Below are positions 1 through 12,660 of a stretch of 64,000 nucleotides of DNA, piece after piece. The stretch is from contig CM042688.1 of assembly GCA_023614405.1 (NCBI GenBank), forward strand, positions 378,435,331 through 378,499,330. Direction: 5' to 3'. The notes beneath the pieces were generated by a model that saw only the letters and a list, made by a program, of their open reading frames with translations, searched no databases and was not told the DNA's origin. The stretch is from Avena insularis (Eukaryota > Streptophyta > Magnoliopsida > Poales > Poaceae). Positions within the stretch are counted from its first letter, which is position 1, and the number at the start of each line of letters is the position of its first letter. The translations under genes and the position numbers were made by a program.

Positions 1-235
1 TTTTCAGCCACGTCCGCTATTTTGACCTTGGCAATGTTGCTCGATGTGGCAGCCATGTATGGTCTTCCTGTTGAGGGCCCCATGTCACCCTCTCTGGTAT
101 GTTCTGGTAGGTGGGTCCTTGATGCCAGCCTCTCTGTACAAGTATTTAACTTTTTTTTCAAACCCGACCATTAAACTCGAGGGATGTTGCAGGCTGGTGG
201 GTCCGTGATTTCAGCCTCTCCGTAATGCGATATTA
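1..235. repeat. Tail of a ~125-bp minisatellite array
   Basis: Matches the last one and a half monomers of the arrays at 16,745-17,870 and 34,385-35,505. It includes the recurring phrases ttgctcgatgtggcagcc and the gtgggtcc/cagcctctc block. The array is cut by the window start. Confidence 0.8.
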
Positions 236-534
236 AAAAGTAAACGCTTTCTCAAGAAAAGTAAACCCAAGATATATATAAATATGTACAAACAGTGGAT
301 TCAAACGAAAGACATTCAAATCAAATCAAATAGACATAAATTGAGTGTTTTTCCACAATACCAAAGATACTAATAGAAATTTAATCATTAAACATGTATT
401 AGTACTACAACTTATGAATCAATCTTATAAAAAATATTGTTGTGTTTCCATGTTATCTCTCTTAAATTAAAAGAGCAGTGCTACTGGAACCTCGATATAT
501 AAAAAGCCACATAATGGATTAGTTTCTTAAAAAC

Positions 535-870
535 ATGGGTAGGCAGAGTTTTTTTAGAGGTGGGGGGCAATGCCAAAAAGATCAAATTAAAATGTTTTTG
601 GGCTATGGTCAATGGTCTCCTATCTCAAATTTCACTAGGCTGTGTCTCGCCAGATTCAAACACAGACCTCTTCGAGGGAGGAAAAAAGTGATAATTCCTT
701 TGACATATATTCATGTAAAAATATCTAATGAACACACACCACATGCGCCAAAACAGAGCTGGTATCCAATGACTTCACTTGGTGAAATCACGTTGTATAT
801 GTTTACCCTCTCATCTCTGTCCAAAATGCATCCAACGGTTCCGATGACAGAAAGGCAAAAGCTCTAGAGA
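535..870 (+). repeat. Inverted-repeat arm, right-hand type (unit A)
   Basis: About 330 bp that matches the reverse complement of 16,085-16,425. Shared phrases include tggtatccaatgacttcactt, ttgacatatatt followed by tgtaaaaatatcta, and catccaacggttc followed by gatgaca. Its left-hand partner would lie before the window. A 110-residue frame spans it, but the frame is broken in unit C, so it is not taken as a gene. Confidence 0.75.
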
Positions 871-936
871 AAGCATATATGATCAATGGAAATAAGATAA
901 TCAAATAATTAATTACAATAACATGCGGCCAAAGAG

Positions 937-1985
937 CTAGATAGCTAGGAAGTTCATGAACATCATGCCACATTCAAGGCAGCGAGATACATCGACCTTG
1001 ACCGTTCTTCCAATAGTAAGTTTGGTTGCTTTCCAGAACATGATCCACCTAGAAGTAGCTACCAAGCGCCCATCAGTTGAGTTAATGGCGTAGCATCCCT
1101 CGATTCGCAATCCTTCGCTCTGCATTGTGAAGACTATTGTGTCCTTTCGTCTGGCCTGGAGTTTCTTTGTGGCACTCTTAGGCAATTTCTACGTCAAAGC
1201 AAGAGATAGACGCATAATTAATAAGAGCAATGCACTGAATCATGTGAAACTTGAGAAGACATTCGGAACAGTTTATCTGCCACCATATACTCACAAACAT
1301 AATCTGGCACGACCTTGTGATGACACATGTGTCGGATATGGTCTAACAAGGTGCTGCCCGGGGTGATGAAGGAGCTTGTGCCGGTGCATGTGCTGGGGCT
1401 AGTGCTGGTGCAGGAGATGGTGCCACTAATTGTAGAGGGGCTGGTGTAGGAGCCAGAAGACCCAGAACCGGTGCCAGCGCCAGCAGCTTGATGCTAGATT
1501 CCTTCTAAGGGGTAGCTAAGCTGACTGCAGGGATGGTAGAGGCATATGAGAAGCGTACAAGAAAAATGGTTTCTTATACAATAGTTACTCACAAGATAGT
1601 GATCAGAGGATATGCTGAGTACACAAGCAAATTAAGTTACTACCTCCATTCTTTCTACTTAGGTTAACATGTGTCAGAGCAGGAACTAGGGCTAATGCCG
1701 TTGGGGGTGCGAGCAGCTTGGTGCTGGTTACCTTCTGAGGGGTAGGTAAGGGGACTGCAAGAGTGGTTAGAGAGGCATATGAGATGTGGACAAGCAAAAT
1801 GGTTTCTTATACAACTGAGGGGTAGGTAAGAGGAAAGAGAGAGAAAAAGCACCATATTCCCATGGTAAATAAGAAGATTGCTGAGATGCTCGTTGTCTGC
1901 TTTCCTTGTCATTTTGATATGGGGATTCTTCCGTATCATCGGGCAAGGGGTACCCCGTTGGCAGTTCTCCATGATACACATGTGC
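937..1985 (-). pseudogene. B3-domain gene fragment, minus strand (unit A)
   Basis: The last exon (1,188 down to the stop at 937) follows a good acceptor, ttgctttgacgtag. It encodes 83 residues resembling a plant B3 DNA-binding domain: KLPKSATKKLQ at the start, IVFTMQSEGLRI, GCYAINSTDGR, then W..F.KATKLTIGRTVKVDV, which fits the B3 signature W..F....L..GD.V.F. Upstream on the minus strand are exon-like blocks at about 1,360-1,526, 1,655-1,754 and 1,835-1,985. The first two follow tgcag acceptors and share a Glu-Gly/His-Gln-Ala-Ala motif with Ser/Thr/Pro-rich tails; the third reads DDTEESPYQNDKESRQ in one frame. The gene's 5' end is lost where the gypsy remnant begins. B3 assignment is moderate; the exon structure upstream is inferred and at least one in-frame stop is present. 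Confidence 0.55.
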
Positions 1986-1989
1986 TTAC

Positions 1990-4202
1990 TATGAAAAGAA
2001 CTTACCGGTGACTAAACTTTAGTAGCATGAGGAGCGGCCCTCGTATTCAAGGGACATGAGATTTTCAACTTACAACTTGTCAAGCATATCCTCGTATTTG
2101 ATCACTTTAACCTTAATCACCCAAAGATGCCTATGATAGGGGTAATGAGAGCTGAAACTAATAAGTACCATAATTTTTGGGAGCTCTTTATGAAACTTGA
2201 AATCCCTGCTTCCCTCTACGAAGGTCCTTTCTTTTACTTTTTAGTTGAGTCAGTAAACCTATTCCCCTCTATCTCAGCAGGTATTTTGAGTTGTTGTGTT
2301 TCATTCATTCTTATGATGATTTATTCAATCATGTTTCTTATGTTCCTTGTTTTGCACATTGCTCTTATCTTGGTGATTACTACATTGAAAGCTATCATTG
2401 ACAATCAGTTATTTGTGAACTACAACAAATTGTCAACTATTCTTCGACCAAGAGCTAAGTTTGCCATTACCAATTATGATTTACTTTATGTATCTTTATT
2501 GTGTTTCCTTTACTTATTGCAAGTTAAGTTATATAATAGTGAGTTTTCTTCTATTATGACCTATGTATTGATGAATGTGATGCTTCCTGTCCGTATTTTT
2601 CATCAACTATTCACTCCATAAACCCGAGGTCATGTTTATGGAGCTCAGTTTCGCTTGGGGACAAGCGAAGTCTAAGCTTGGGGGAGTTGATACGTCCATT
2701 TTGCATCACTATTCTATGTCATAATTCACTGTTATTCATTGATATATTTCATATTAAGAGATGATACTTATGTTATTTCATCTGTTTTTGTATGGTTGAT
2801 GACTTTTGGAGCATGGACCGCTGTAGTCAGGATTCTGATGGAAAAGGTGCTGTTTGGAGGCAAAATTCGCGAAGATCAGAAAATCCGGGAAAATACATGG
2901 AAAATCCTATTTTTCCAGAAGACGAAGGAAGCTAGAAGGGGAGGCTGAGATGGGCCACAGGGGGCCCACACCACCCCCTTGTGCGGGCCAGCCTAGGCCA
3001 TGCCACCAGGTGGTGTGGCCGCCCTGGTCCACCCCACTCTCTCCCCTCTTGTGTATATTATCCTCCCGAAACCCTAAGACTCGGAGAGCGACCACACAAG
3101 ATTCCGCCGCCTCTGCAGGGCAGAAAACACCGAGAGAGAAAGATCTCTCCGACAGACTAAATTCTGCCAGGGGAATTCCTTTCCAGAAAGGGGAGATCGT
3201 TGCCACCAACACCACCATCAAGCTGGACTTCATCGGGATCATCATCATCATCATCACCACCATCATCTCCACTAGCACCCTCATCACCATCTCCATATCG
3301 CTGTAACAATTGGGTTGAATCTTGCATAGTTCTTAGGGGAAACTTTCCCGGTGTTGATTACTCTTTGTAGTTGATGCTATTGAGTGAACCATTGAATTAT
3401 CGTTTATGTTCAAATTGTTATACATCATTATTCCATCTCTGATCATGATCCATATGATGTCTTGTGAGTAGTTCATTTTATTCTTGAGGACATGGGAGAA
3501 GTCATGCTGTTAGTAGTGGAATTGTGTTGACAATGCTTCAATAGTTTGATATTTAAGGTGTGGTGTACTTCTTCTAGTGGTGTCATGTGAACATCGACTA
3601 CATGATACTTCACCTATATGGGCCTAGGGGAATGCATTATGTATTTGGCTACTAATTGTAGGGGTTGCCGGAGTGATAGAAACCTGAACCCCCGTTAGGA
3701 AACCATTGCACAAGGGACATCAGGGTCTTAGAGTTTAAAGCTATGGTTAGGTTTCTACCTTAATTACTTTCTTGTACTTACGGATGTTTAAAAGGGGTAT
3801 AATCACACGTATGTATTAGTCCTAGGAAGGTCGGTACATTAGCACAGGTTCACCCACACAACACTTAGAAAACTAAAGAAGATTAATCAACTATATGAAG
3901 CGAAAGCACTTGATGATATTCCTGTGTGTCCTCGAGAACATTTGGTCATCTTAAGTAATACAACCGGCTTGTCCTTTGCTTAATAAAGGATTGGGCCACT
4001 GGCTGCATTTATTCTTATTGTCTTGTATTTAGTCGTACTTTATTTACTTGTATTATCAAAAAATCCTAAAAATCCGTTTGCTAAGTATTTGTAGAGAATT
4101 CCTGATCCATACCACTAGCCAGCACCTTCTGCTCCTTGTTGGGTTCGACACTCTTACTTATCGAAAATACTGCGATACACCCCCTATACTTGTGGGTCAC
4201 CA
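1990..4202 (+). mobile_element. Truncated gypsy-type LTR retrotransposon (unit A)
   Basis: The region holds the 3' end of an element: about 0.7 kb of interior, a polypurine tract (gcttgggggag at 2,677-2,686), and a 3' LTR from TGATACGTCC at 2,688 to gtgggtcacca at 4,202 (1,515 bp). The phrase cttggggacaagcgaagtctaagcttgggggagttgatacg is the usual junction of a large Triticeae gypsy group. No 5' LTR, primer-binding site, gag or pol is present, so it is a remnant. The left limit is approximate. The LTR contains a (CAT)n stretch near 3,235-3,268 whose length differs from unit B. Confidence 0.85.
2127..2621 (+). other. Hydrophobic 164-residue open frame in the gypsy interior (unit A)
   Basis: An uninterrupted frame between the truncated interior and the polypurine tract. 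It is unusually hydrophobic, with several stretches long enough to be membrane segments (for example around residues 50-90 and 120-130). Some plant gypsy lineages carry an extra open frame between pol and the 3' LTR, sometimes with membrane segments, but this sequence has no motif I recognise and is AT-rich, which favours hydrophobic codons by chance. In unit B the frame is broken by a stop near 19,870 and a one-base loss near 20,140. It is probably not a functional gene. Confidence 0.25.
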
Positions 4203-4860
4203 ATCCCTCAGACATCGCAGTGGTAATGCGGTATGTACATAATCCCCAAAACCCTTGATCTTGATGATGAGATGTGGTCAAGCTTTTATTAGCACTTGGT
4301 TAACATTGGGTTGGTGTTGTGTATTGTTCTCATCTAGTGCATTTAACCTGTTTGTATAGTACAGGTTAGTTTTACACATGCAAGCTAGTTCTGGGGCTAG
4401 TTCTACGAGAAACTGTAATAATAAATTCAAATTTTGTATTGATTGATCCACGGTCAATGATGATTTGGGAGACCACTTGGCATATTTATTATTTAGATGG
4501 GTCTCAGGGGAGGAGGTCCCTTTAATTTGGGCAAGTTAGGGCAGTTGCTGCCCTACCTTGATTTTTGCCAAAATTTCAAGTATATGAATGCATCTCTAGC
4601 ATCGGCAGCAGATAGAGCTCATCATGTTCGTCTATTCATCTGTTCATGGGTGTTTGGTATCTATATTGCTCAATAAAGAACTGCATTAATGTGATGCCTA
4701 GACCTTGGAAATAGTACTAATATAACTGACGTTCATGCTAGCTAGAGTTAAGACTTTAATTGGTGTACTTCGATAAGAAAATTGCTCAACTTTAATTTCT
4801 TAGCTGATCTTGTATTGTACTCTATCAGCTAATCAAGTACTATTTCACAATTATTGACAG
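4203..4860. other. Non-coding stretch upstream of the B3 pseudogene (unit A)
   Basis: AT-rich sequence with no convincing coding frame. It ends in a pyrimidine-containing intron end (ttcacaattattgacag), so it probably contains intron and earlier exon sequence of the B3 gene that I cannot delimit. The copy in unit B is 21,824-22,481. Confidence 0.5.
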
Positions 4861-5364
4861 CTGGTAGAGACATTATCTGTCCACGAGATTTTTTTTGTAG
4901 TGTTCGAGCAAGAAGCTCAAGATTGGAGAGACTCGTCATCAAACAAGACAAGAGAGCCCTGTTTAGCATTGATGGAGGAGCGAGCCAGGAACACCCATGT
5001 GGAGAACACATGTGACGACTTCTGCAAGATGTTGTTTATACCCAGAGGGTTAGACGTGCGGATCATACCCAGCTCCTTTTTGTCAACATTTGGCGGTGAG
5101 TAACTAGAGGCCATCAAGCTAAAGGTATGCAAAGCCTGCAGCTGGGATGTCGAGCTGAAGAAGCAAGATGGCAAGGTAATGCTTGACGAAGGATGGCTAG
5201 ATTTTATCAAAGCACATGACTTGAAGGTAGGATACTTTCTGGTATTCAAGAAGCTTTCCACCACTTCCTTTAACGAGATAGTATTTGATCATGATAACTG
5301 CGAGAAGGTGATCAGATGTGCAGGTTATCACCCATCATTTTATGGACAATTTACTATATCGTAG
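4861..5364 (+). pseudogene. REM-type B3 transcription factor pseudogene (unit A)
   Basis: The exon begins after acceptor attattgacag. In one frame it reads a linker, then a near-complete B3 domain: FCKMLFIPRGLDVRIIPSSF, a stop, then EAIKLKVCKACSWDVELKKQ, LDEGWLDFIKAHDLKVG, FLVFKKLSTTSFNEIVFD and NCEK. This order (F.K..IP.....IP..F, W.VEL, GW.DF...H.LK.GD.LVF, F.V.IFD) is that of REM-family B3 proteins, plant nuclear DNA-binding factors. Defects are a TAA at 5,101-5,103 inside the domain, an 8-T run at 4,889-4,896 that shifts frame relative to the 7-T copy in unit B, and KVGY where the family has KVGD. The stop lies in GGTGAGTAA, a good splice-donor match, but domain homology continues directly past it, so a nonsense mutation is the simpler reading. 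Confidence 0.8.
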
Positions 5365-6270
5365 GCGTATTAATGTAGTGATTGTTCGCTTCTAATTTTA
5401 ACTATTCTATAAAGAGGTGCTTGAACACCTTATATTATCATGCATCGTGTTGGAACACCGTGGTACTTGATCGTGCTAGGCTCCAATGTGGAGGTATTTA
5501 CTGTACTATGTTTGCAGCAAAACTGCAAAACAAACATCTAGTGTACTACTGCTAGTATTGTACTACCTCGTGTTCCACGGTATAATCCTTTTTAGCAATC
5601 TAAAGAATCATCTTGTTAGTTTGGCCACATACAAGAGTTAAGCCATGTTGGTGTACCTAACAATCAAGTGGGTAGTGTAGTACAACTCCTGTATGCAGCG
5701 GAACTAACGAGATGATTGTTCGTTGTACTCTACTGCTAGTAGTAGTACGTATCGTACTAGTACAAGTGTATTACTACTAGGTAGGAGTACTATTTTTTAG
5801 GATATAGAAGCTATAAATAAACATCATATTGTCAAACATGACAGCAGTAGTAACTCTAGTCGGCGTACACGGTAGCATGCCGGCCTAGTTGTAATGGCCC
5901 AGGTTGTGACATGGTTAATTTAGCGCACGGCAGCGTGCCAGCCTATCTATAAAATGCGTCATGATTTCAGATAGTTAATTTAGTGCACTGTAGCATGCCA
6001 GCCAAGCTAATCGACGTCATGGATGCAGCTCCAGAGCCATCCCATCTTCCCCATCTCGGCTGTTTTTATCCCCACTCGCCAACGCCGCCTGGCCCCGCAT
6101 TTGGGGTCGTCTCCAGTGCGCGCTTTGCAAATTTTCCTCGCCATCTCACTCGCTGCATCGGATCTTGCAGGCCGCACCACCCCTCTCCAAAAGTCCCTCG
6201 ATAGTCATACTCTGGTCCGACCTCTTCCCCCAATCCATCTCGATGTCGTAATCGACGCACAACCCACTAC
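5365..6270. other. Intergenic stretch between B3 and F-box pseudogenes (unit A)
   Basis: About 0.9 kb with no supported gene. It contains a loose inverted repeat: aatcatctYgttagtt near 5,605 against aactaacgagatgatt near 5,702, with related gtactactgctagta arms outside it. This is followed by a GC-richer stretch (about 6,020-6,270) that could be the former promoter and 5' leader of the F-box gene. Open frames there (for example from 6,023) are not recognisable. The unit B equivalent is 22,985-23,890. Confidence 0.45.
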
Positions 6271-6329
6271 ATGATCTAGGTCGGCGACGACGTTTTCAAC
6301 GAAATATCAATGCATCTGGACACTACCAG

Positions 6330-8028
6330 TGTTGGGTCCGCAGCATAGAAAACAAAAAAATTCCTACGGTGTGAACTACACGCCAAGATCTATCTACTAG
6401 GTACAAAGCAACGGGTGGACATACATCCAATGAGAACTTACCCTCGTAGACAACAAGCTTTGTTAACGAGTAGGAACTCGTGGTTGATGTAGTCGTACAC
6501 TTGCCGATCTCAAGATCGTGATGAAGTCCAGCAGGTTCGGCTCCAGCACGTCCATCAGATCTAGCTCCAGCACCACCAAGTCCAGCACCGCAAAGCAGCG
6601 GTGCATCCGTGATCGCACACACGTCCGATACCCCGACAACCTCCATCCCTCGCTCTAGCAAAGCAGCGGAAGTAATAACTCCTTTCCAGATAAAGCCACC
6701 GGGAACGTGTATCTTGCTAATTCGAGACCATGGGGAAATAATACTAGAGGGGGAGAGAGATCCTTCACAAGGAGGTGCGGGTGAGAAATGAGGGGGGTGG
6801 CCTTTTATAGGAGGAGGGGGGGTGCCCCTCCTTCATGGCCGGCGCATGGAGGAGGTGACTCTTCACCTCCTCAATTCATGTGGTGGTAACTCCCTCCACA
6901 TAAATTTGCCCCTTCACATTCTCTTTTAAAGTCTCCACTTTAAATGCATTAAATTTCTCCAAATTTAATGCTCTCTCATTTAATAAAACTCTTTTATTAT
7001 TTTTATTCAGAATTTTGTTAATTACTTTAATTAACAAACATTCACATAAAACCCCCTGCAACATTTCAATATTACATGCAGAACCAATTTCAGCAATTTC
7101 ACCCAAAACAGTTTTGGTGTCTATTGAAATAATTCCAGCGCTTTCTTAAATCTTTATCTGAAACATATTTGCTCCAAATGGTGTCGGTATCCCTTAAGTG
7201 TGTCACCCTACGGTTCGCGAATAATGCAGACATGATCGAGACCCCTCTCCGATCAATAATCAGCATGGACACAGATCCATACTGACTCCTACACATTCAA
7301 TGATGACTTCTGTGATCGTGAGAACCTTTAACGCTAGTAACTAAATCCATTTGTCCCGCGATATATTACATGTCCGAGATTCGATCATCGGTATCTCCAT
7401 ACCTAGTTTGATCCCATTACCGACATGTACTCTTTTCTCGTTCCCGTGATATAACATTCTAGTGATCACATCACTTGCTTGCAAGCTATTTCAGTGTGAT
7501 ATCACCAAGAGGGCCCAAAGTATATCTATTCGTCATCGGGATTCACAAATTCCACTCTTGATCCATGAGCCTCAACATAACACCTTCGTAGCACTGAACC
7601 CATCTTTATAGTCACCCTGTTACGGTGTGACGTTTGATGTTATCAAGATACTCTTACGGTGTTAGCAATTAACATGATCTCATGGTCTAAGGATAAAGAT
7701 TACTTCATATGATGTTATAGCAATATAAACATAATGACTTTGATCGTAATGCTATACTTGGGATGAATGTTCATCACATCATTCCACCAATGGTGTGACC
7801 TTGTTATTAACTACATCCAATGTCCATGATCAGGAAACCTTGATCAGCTTGTTAATCAACAAGCTAGTCTATAAGAGAGGCATAACTAGGAACCCTTTTT
7901 GTTTATTAAACACACATGTATTGATGTTTCCGATCAATACAATTCTAGCATGTAAAATAAACATTTATCATAAACATGGAATAAGATAATAACCACTTTA
8001 TTATTGCCTCTCGGGCATATTCCCTTCT
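6330..8028 (-). repeat. 3' LTR of the unit A copia element
   Basis: 1,699 bp. Its first element-strand dinucleotide is AG instead of TG (plus-strand cccttct against cccttca in the other LTR). The same change is in unit B, so it predates the segment duplication. Confidence 0.9.
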
Positions 8029-11000
8029 GTCTCCCACTTGCACTAGAGTCAATAATCTAGTTTGAAAAACTTTGCGTATTGAACACCTATGGCTTTCTGG
8101 TGTTGCATATATGCAATTGCTAGTGGTTAATAATATCCGTCACAATATCTCAACTTTGGAACTCCTCCAAATCCATCATGGAACATCCTTTCCATTATAT
8201 TGTGCCACCCATAGTCTAAATTGAGATAAATTTAATTTGTATCTTGTGACAAAACTAGTATCAATGTAACACTTTACAATGAACTACCTTTAACTATTTG
8301 AAACTTATACATTATATATTCTTAGTTCTTCCAAAGCTCATAAGAATATCTTTACTATTGTCCAATGATCATGTTATGAATCATCCTGGTATATGCTCAT
8401 AACATTTAGAGCATAGGACATTCTGGATATAGACATATCATGGTATAATCGATCAAAATCTTCATGTGATTTTACTCACCAAGTGTTGAAACACTTGAAT
8501 TTTGATACAATCCTTTCCATGCCGCAAGAACCTTTCTTGTTGTTTCCATATTGAACCCTTTCAATATCTCATATATGTATGTCTGGCACAACCATATTAG
8601 CGCCTTAATCTATCCATATAGATATTGATGCCTAATATTCCGAGTTTGCCCAAGTCTTTCATCGAAATCTTATTTTAATGAAATTATTAACTTATGTCAA
8701 TACAAGATACATCATTTCCAATCAACAATATGTCCTCTACATAATGTATTAGAAATATGTCTCAGCGCTCCCACTTAATTTCTTGCAAATGCAAGCATCT
8801 TCATCATCTCCGATGAATTTAAACTCTTTTAACAGTTTCATCATGGTGAAGATTCCAACTCCGCTATGCTTACTTCAACTATTGAAGTTTACATGCCCTT
8901 TTAGCACCCTTTGAATTAACAAAACCATTCGGACCATGTCATGTACATGTCCTAGGTTACCGTTCTATGAGAAGAACCTTGTTTCGTTTATTCAACTACC
9001 ATATACCAAATTATATGTAGTGGTTGCTACATTAATCAGTCAAGACTATATATCGCTATGAAAGATCAAATCTTGTCATAGTCAACTCCTTGAACATTGT
9101 TGTAAACTTCTTTCCGACATGTCGACTATTTCATAGATGTTAAACATCCATGTCTTATTTCTTTACAGATCCAAACACGATCGATAGGCTTCACGCCTTT
9201 CCGGAGGGTCTTCCAAGTTCAGAAACTTGTTTTCTCGTGTATGGATACTATCACGGATTCTATGACTTCTAGTCATTTTATGGAGTCAGGGCCCATCATC
9301 GCTTCTTTGCATGTAGTCGGTTCATCATTGTCAAAACAATAACGACTTGCTTATCAAATCTTACTATTTGATTCTTACCCCACCCTACGGTTCTATAGGA
9401 ACTCTAATCTCCGAGATCACACCTTTTGTAATCACGAGAGCCATGAGCATTGTGGCCGCCACCGGGACACTTTCCGGCGCTGCACTACTTAGCACATATA
9501 GCTAAGGTTCAACAACCTTATCAAAGTTCTATTGTCCTCCCACTTAACTTTTCATGAAAAATTCCTTCTCAAGAAACTTGACGTTCCAAGTAACAAACTC
9601 TTTTGTCCTCGGCGTTATGGAGAAATTCCCAACAAATTCTTCGGGATAACCTACAAAGACGTGCTTATCCGACTTTGGTTGTAAACATTTTACTTATGCA
9701 TAGCATACCAAAATTTAAGAAAAGACAATTCGGGTTTTATCCCAAACCATACTCATATGGTGTCATTTCAATGGATCACGCTGGTGCTCTTTTCAGTGTA
9801 AAAGCGGTAGTCTCTAAAGCTTCAATCTTTAAAACATAATGGCAGTTTTATAAATGACACCTTTGATCTTACCATGTCAAACATGGTTTGATTTCATCTC
9901 TCGAATATGCCATACTCCTACGGTTTATCTGGAAAACACAAATCATGGAACAATTCCTCAAATCTTAGGTGTTTTTCTAAACCTATAACTCAAATATCTT
10001 CCTTTATGATCAAATCATAAACTCTTTTATTTTCTTGTTACAATGATTTTCCACTTCATCTTGAAAGTCTTTGAACAACTTTCAAATGTTTCATACTTCT
10101 TCCTTATTAAGTAAATATACAGATATATTCACTCAAATTTTTGAAGAAAGCATATGAAGCAAAAAGATCCATCGCATATGGCTACACATAATGGACTATC
10201 TACATCAGCATGCACAATTTCCAATAAGCTAGTCATTCGTTCCTCTCTGGCCTATGGATGGAGTTTCAATTATCTCGAGGAAAGTCTCACATGCGTCAAT
10301 TGATCAAAATCAAAAGACTCCAAAAATCCATCAACATGGAGTTTCTTCATGTTTTACTTCCAATATAATTTAAAACAGCGATGTCACTTCATAAGTGATC
10401 TTTTAATCATTTGTCTTGCGACATTTTAGCAATAATGTTTATGGATGTGATTTCTCCTACTAGGATTGTAAAAGTTCATCCATCCTTTATGGAATACGGT
10501 AGTTTATTTGAACAACCATTGTTCTCGTAATACCGGAACAAAATATCATTTATTTAGACAAATCTTGAAGGCTTGTTTGATGACAACGAAAAACACAATA
10601 ACACTTTATTTGTTTTCGATGAACATCATCACTCATTCTCTTGGTAGTTACTTAGGCCATTGTAGTTCATGAATTGCGTTGTCCTGTATGACACTTCATA
10701 CCAACCAATTTGGTATCCAATACCGGTATCCAATACCTAAGAACCACATTGTTTAACAAGCAAGGAATATAGCCATAACATGTATATCTTCTATATACCT
10801 AAGTTGGACATCTCCAACCTTTTATTTTCTGCCAAATATTTTATAGATTCTCTTTCAGCAATTCCTTTTCTTTTAAAAGAATCTATCAACATCAATAGTG
10901 GTGTCATCAACATGACACATGGTACAAAGCGTATATAGTCAAATACTAATACCTTTGGACTTGCACTTTGAAGTGGATCAATATCATCAAATGTTTGGTG

Positions 11001-12646
11001 TTCTTTCAAAAATCCATCCTTTAGTAATCTATTAGTGTAGTAAACATTTTACTTACATCTTCTATTCATCCTTATCATGAAAACTTTCATGATAAAGCTA
11101 CTATAGCTTATAAGGAAGAATCACGAGTATAATATCAGTTCCCAAAACCTTTTTGGTAGATTCGGATGCCTAGCATCTGCATCCTTCACAAATTATCATA
11201 CAATATGAGAACATGTATTTTGCTAAATTATACTCTATCATAATGCAACCAAAAACATTGTTTCAGATATCACAATATCTTTCACACATGATGGTTTCTG
11301 AAACAATTTCCAGCTCCAATATAATCTTGATATTAAAACAACTTTTTGAATATCAATAATCATGGAGGCAAACATGATACTTTAGATACTAACATTGGAA
11401 TTCTTACTCTTGATTTAATACTACTTATTAAACTTCATGGAGTAAATAGAGTTTGCTGAAAGTTTGCAATAGGACTTATAAACTTTAAATTGACATTCAA
11501 AACAATATGATACCAGTTCGTAAAGTAAATATCCAGAATTCTATAGTTCTATTATCTCAAATAAAAACTAAGCATAAGGTAGAAAACGAATGCCAATGAC
11601 TACAACAAACTATGCAAATTCACTTTGATTTAATTTATGACAAATTTGGTTCGACTAATCCAAATTAGAAATGAACTCCCACTCAAAAATGACATCCCTC
11701 GTGCCTTTTTGGTGATTACATGAACCAAATCCACTACACCAAGTCCGATCATCACGTGAGTTGATGTAGCTTCAAAGGCGAGCATCTATATGGGCATCAT
11801 ATCAACTATATGACTTATGCTTAACCTTTCGGTCCGTGTTCCGAGGCCATGTCTGTACATGGTAGGCTCGCCAAGTAAGAAGCTTAGTACTCGCGTGTGT
11901 AAAACTGTCTTACACCCGTTTATATGAAAGCGTAGAGTCGAGTACACCCGATCATCACGTGATGTCTCGAAACACGATCAACAAAACGGTGCATACTTAA
12001 GGAAGAAGACATTTTTATCTTGATATCTAAAGGAGGGATCATCTTACAATGCTACAGAAAGCGCCAAACTAGTAGTATAAGATCCTAACATCTAATGTGT
12101 AAAGCGAGATGATATGGTCCATGCATTTGATCTCTATCATTTGCATCATGGTATGATCTCTATCATTCCTTTGTGTGTAAGACCAAGGTCTATGGAACTT
12201 ACACGTTGAGTGTGTTGTAAGAGTATCTATCATACATCTACTTACAACAATACCATATCAATACACTAGCCCAGCAACGATCTAAACGAGACGCCTCTAA
12301 TTTATCAATTGCAAGTTTTACTTGCCTTAGGGCTTTCGGAGATAAAACCGTTCTTACCTACGAACATGAACCACAACGAGGATAACCAAATTATTAGCAA
12401 CTCGTTGTAAATCAGATATTGACTATAGTAGGAGAGACAGACACCCGCCAGCAACATATGCAAAACAAGTTGCATGTGAGTCATGGAACCGGTCTCATGT
12501 AAGATGACATGTAAGGTTGGTCCGGGCCGCTTCATCCCACTATGCCACCAATATCCAAAATACATAGAAGATGCCATAACATGATCATCATCGCCCACAT
12601 ATCAACATATGTGTACTACCCGTGCTAAGCACCTACGCATAGATCA

Positions 12647-12659
12647 GGCTCTGATACCA
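12647..12659 (-). other. Primer-binding site of the unit A copia element
   Basis: GGCTCTGATACCA on the plus strand is the complement of TGGTATCAGAGCC, the usual initiator-tRNA-Met primer site. It lies one base from the 5' LTR. Confidence 0.9.
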
Positions 12660-12660
12660 C

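Noticed and set aside
535..867. 110-residue open frame repeated in units A and B
   Set aside because: It lies within an inverted-repeat arm, is broken in unit C, and its conservation is explained by the segment duplication.
5535..5765. Possible MITE with gtactactgctagta arms
   Set aside because: The arms are short and imperfect and no target duplication was found; noted only as a loose inverted repeat.
6323..6661. 112-residue minus-strand frame with GAGLGGAGARSDGRAGA, repeated at 12,633, 23,927 and 30,256
   Set aside because: It lies in the copia LTR (four copies), with the frame starting and stopping arbitrarily; it is LTR sequence, not a gene.
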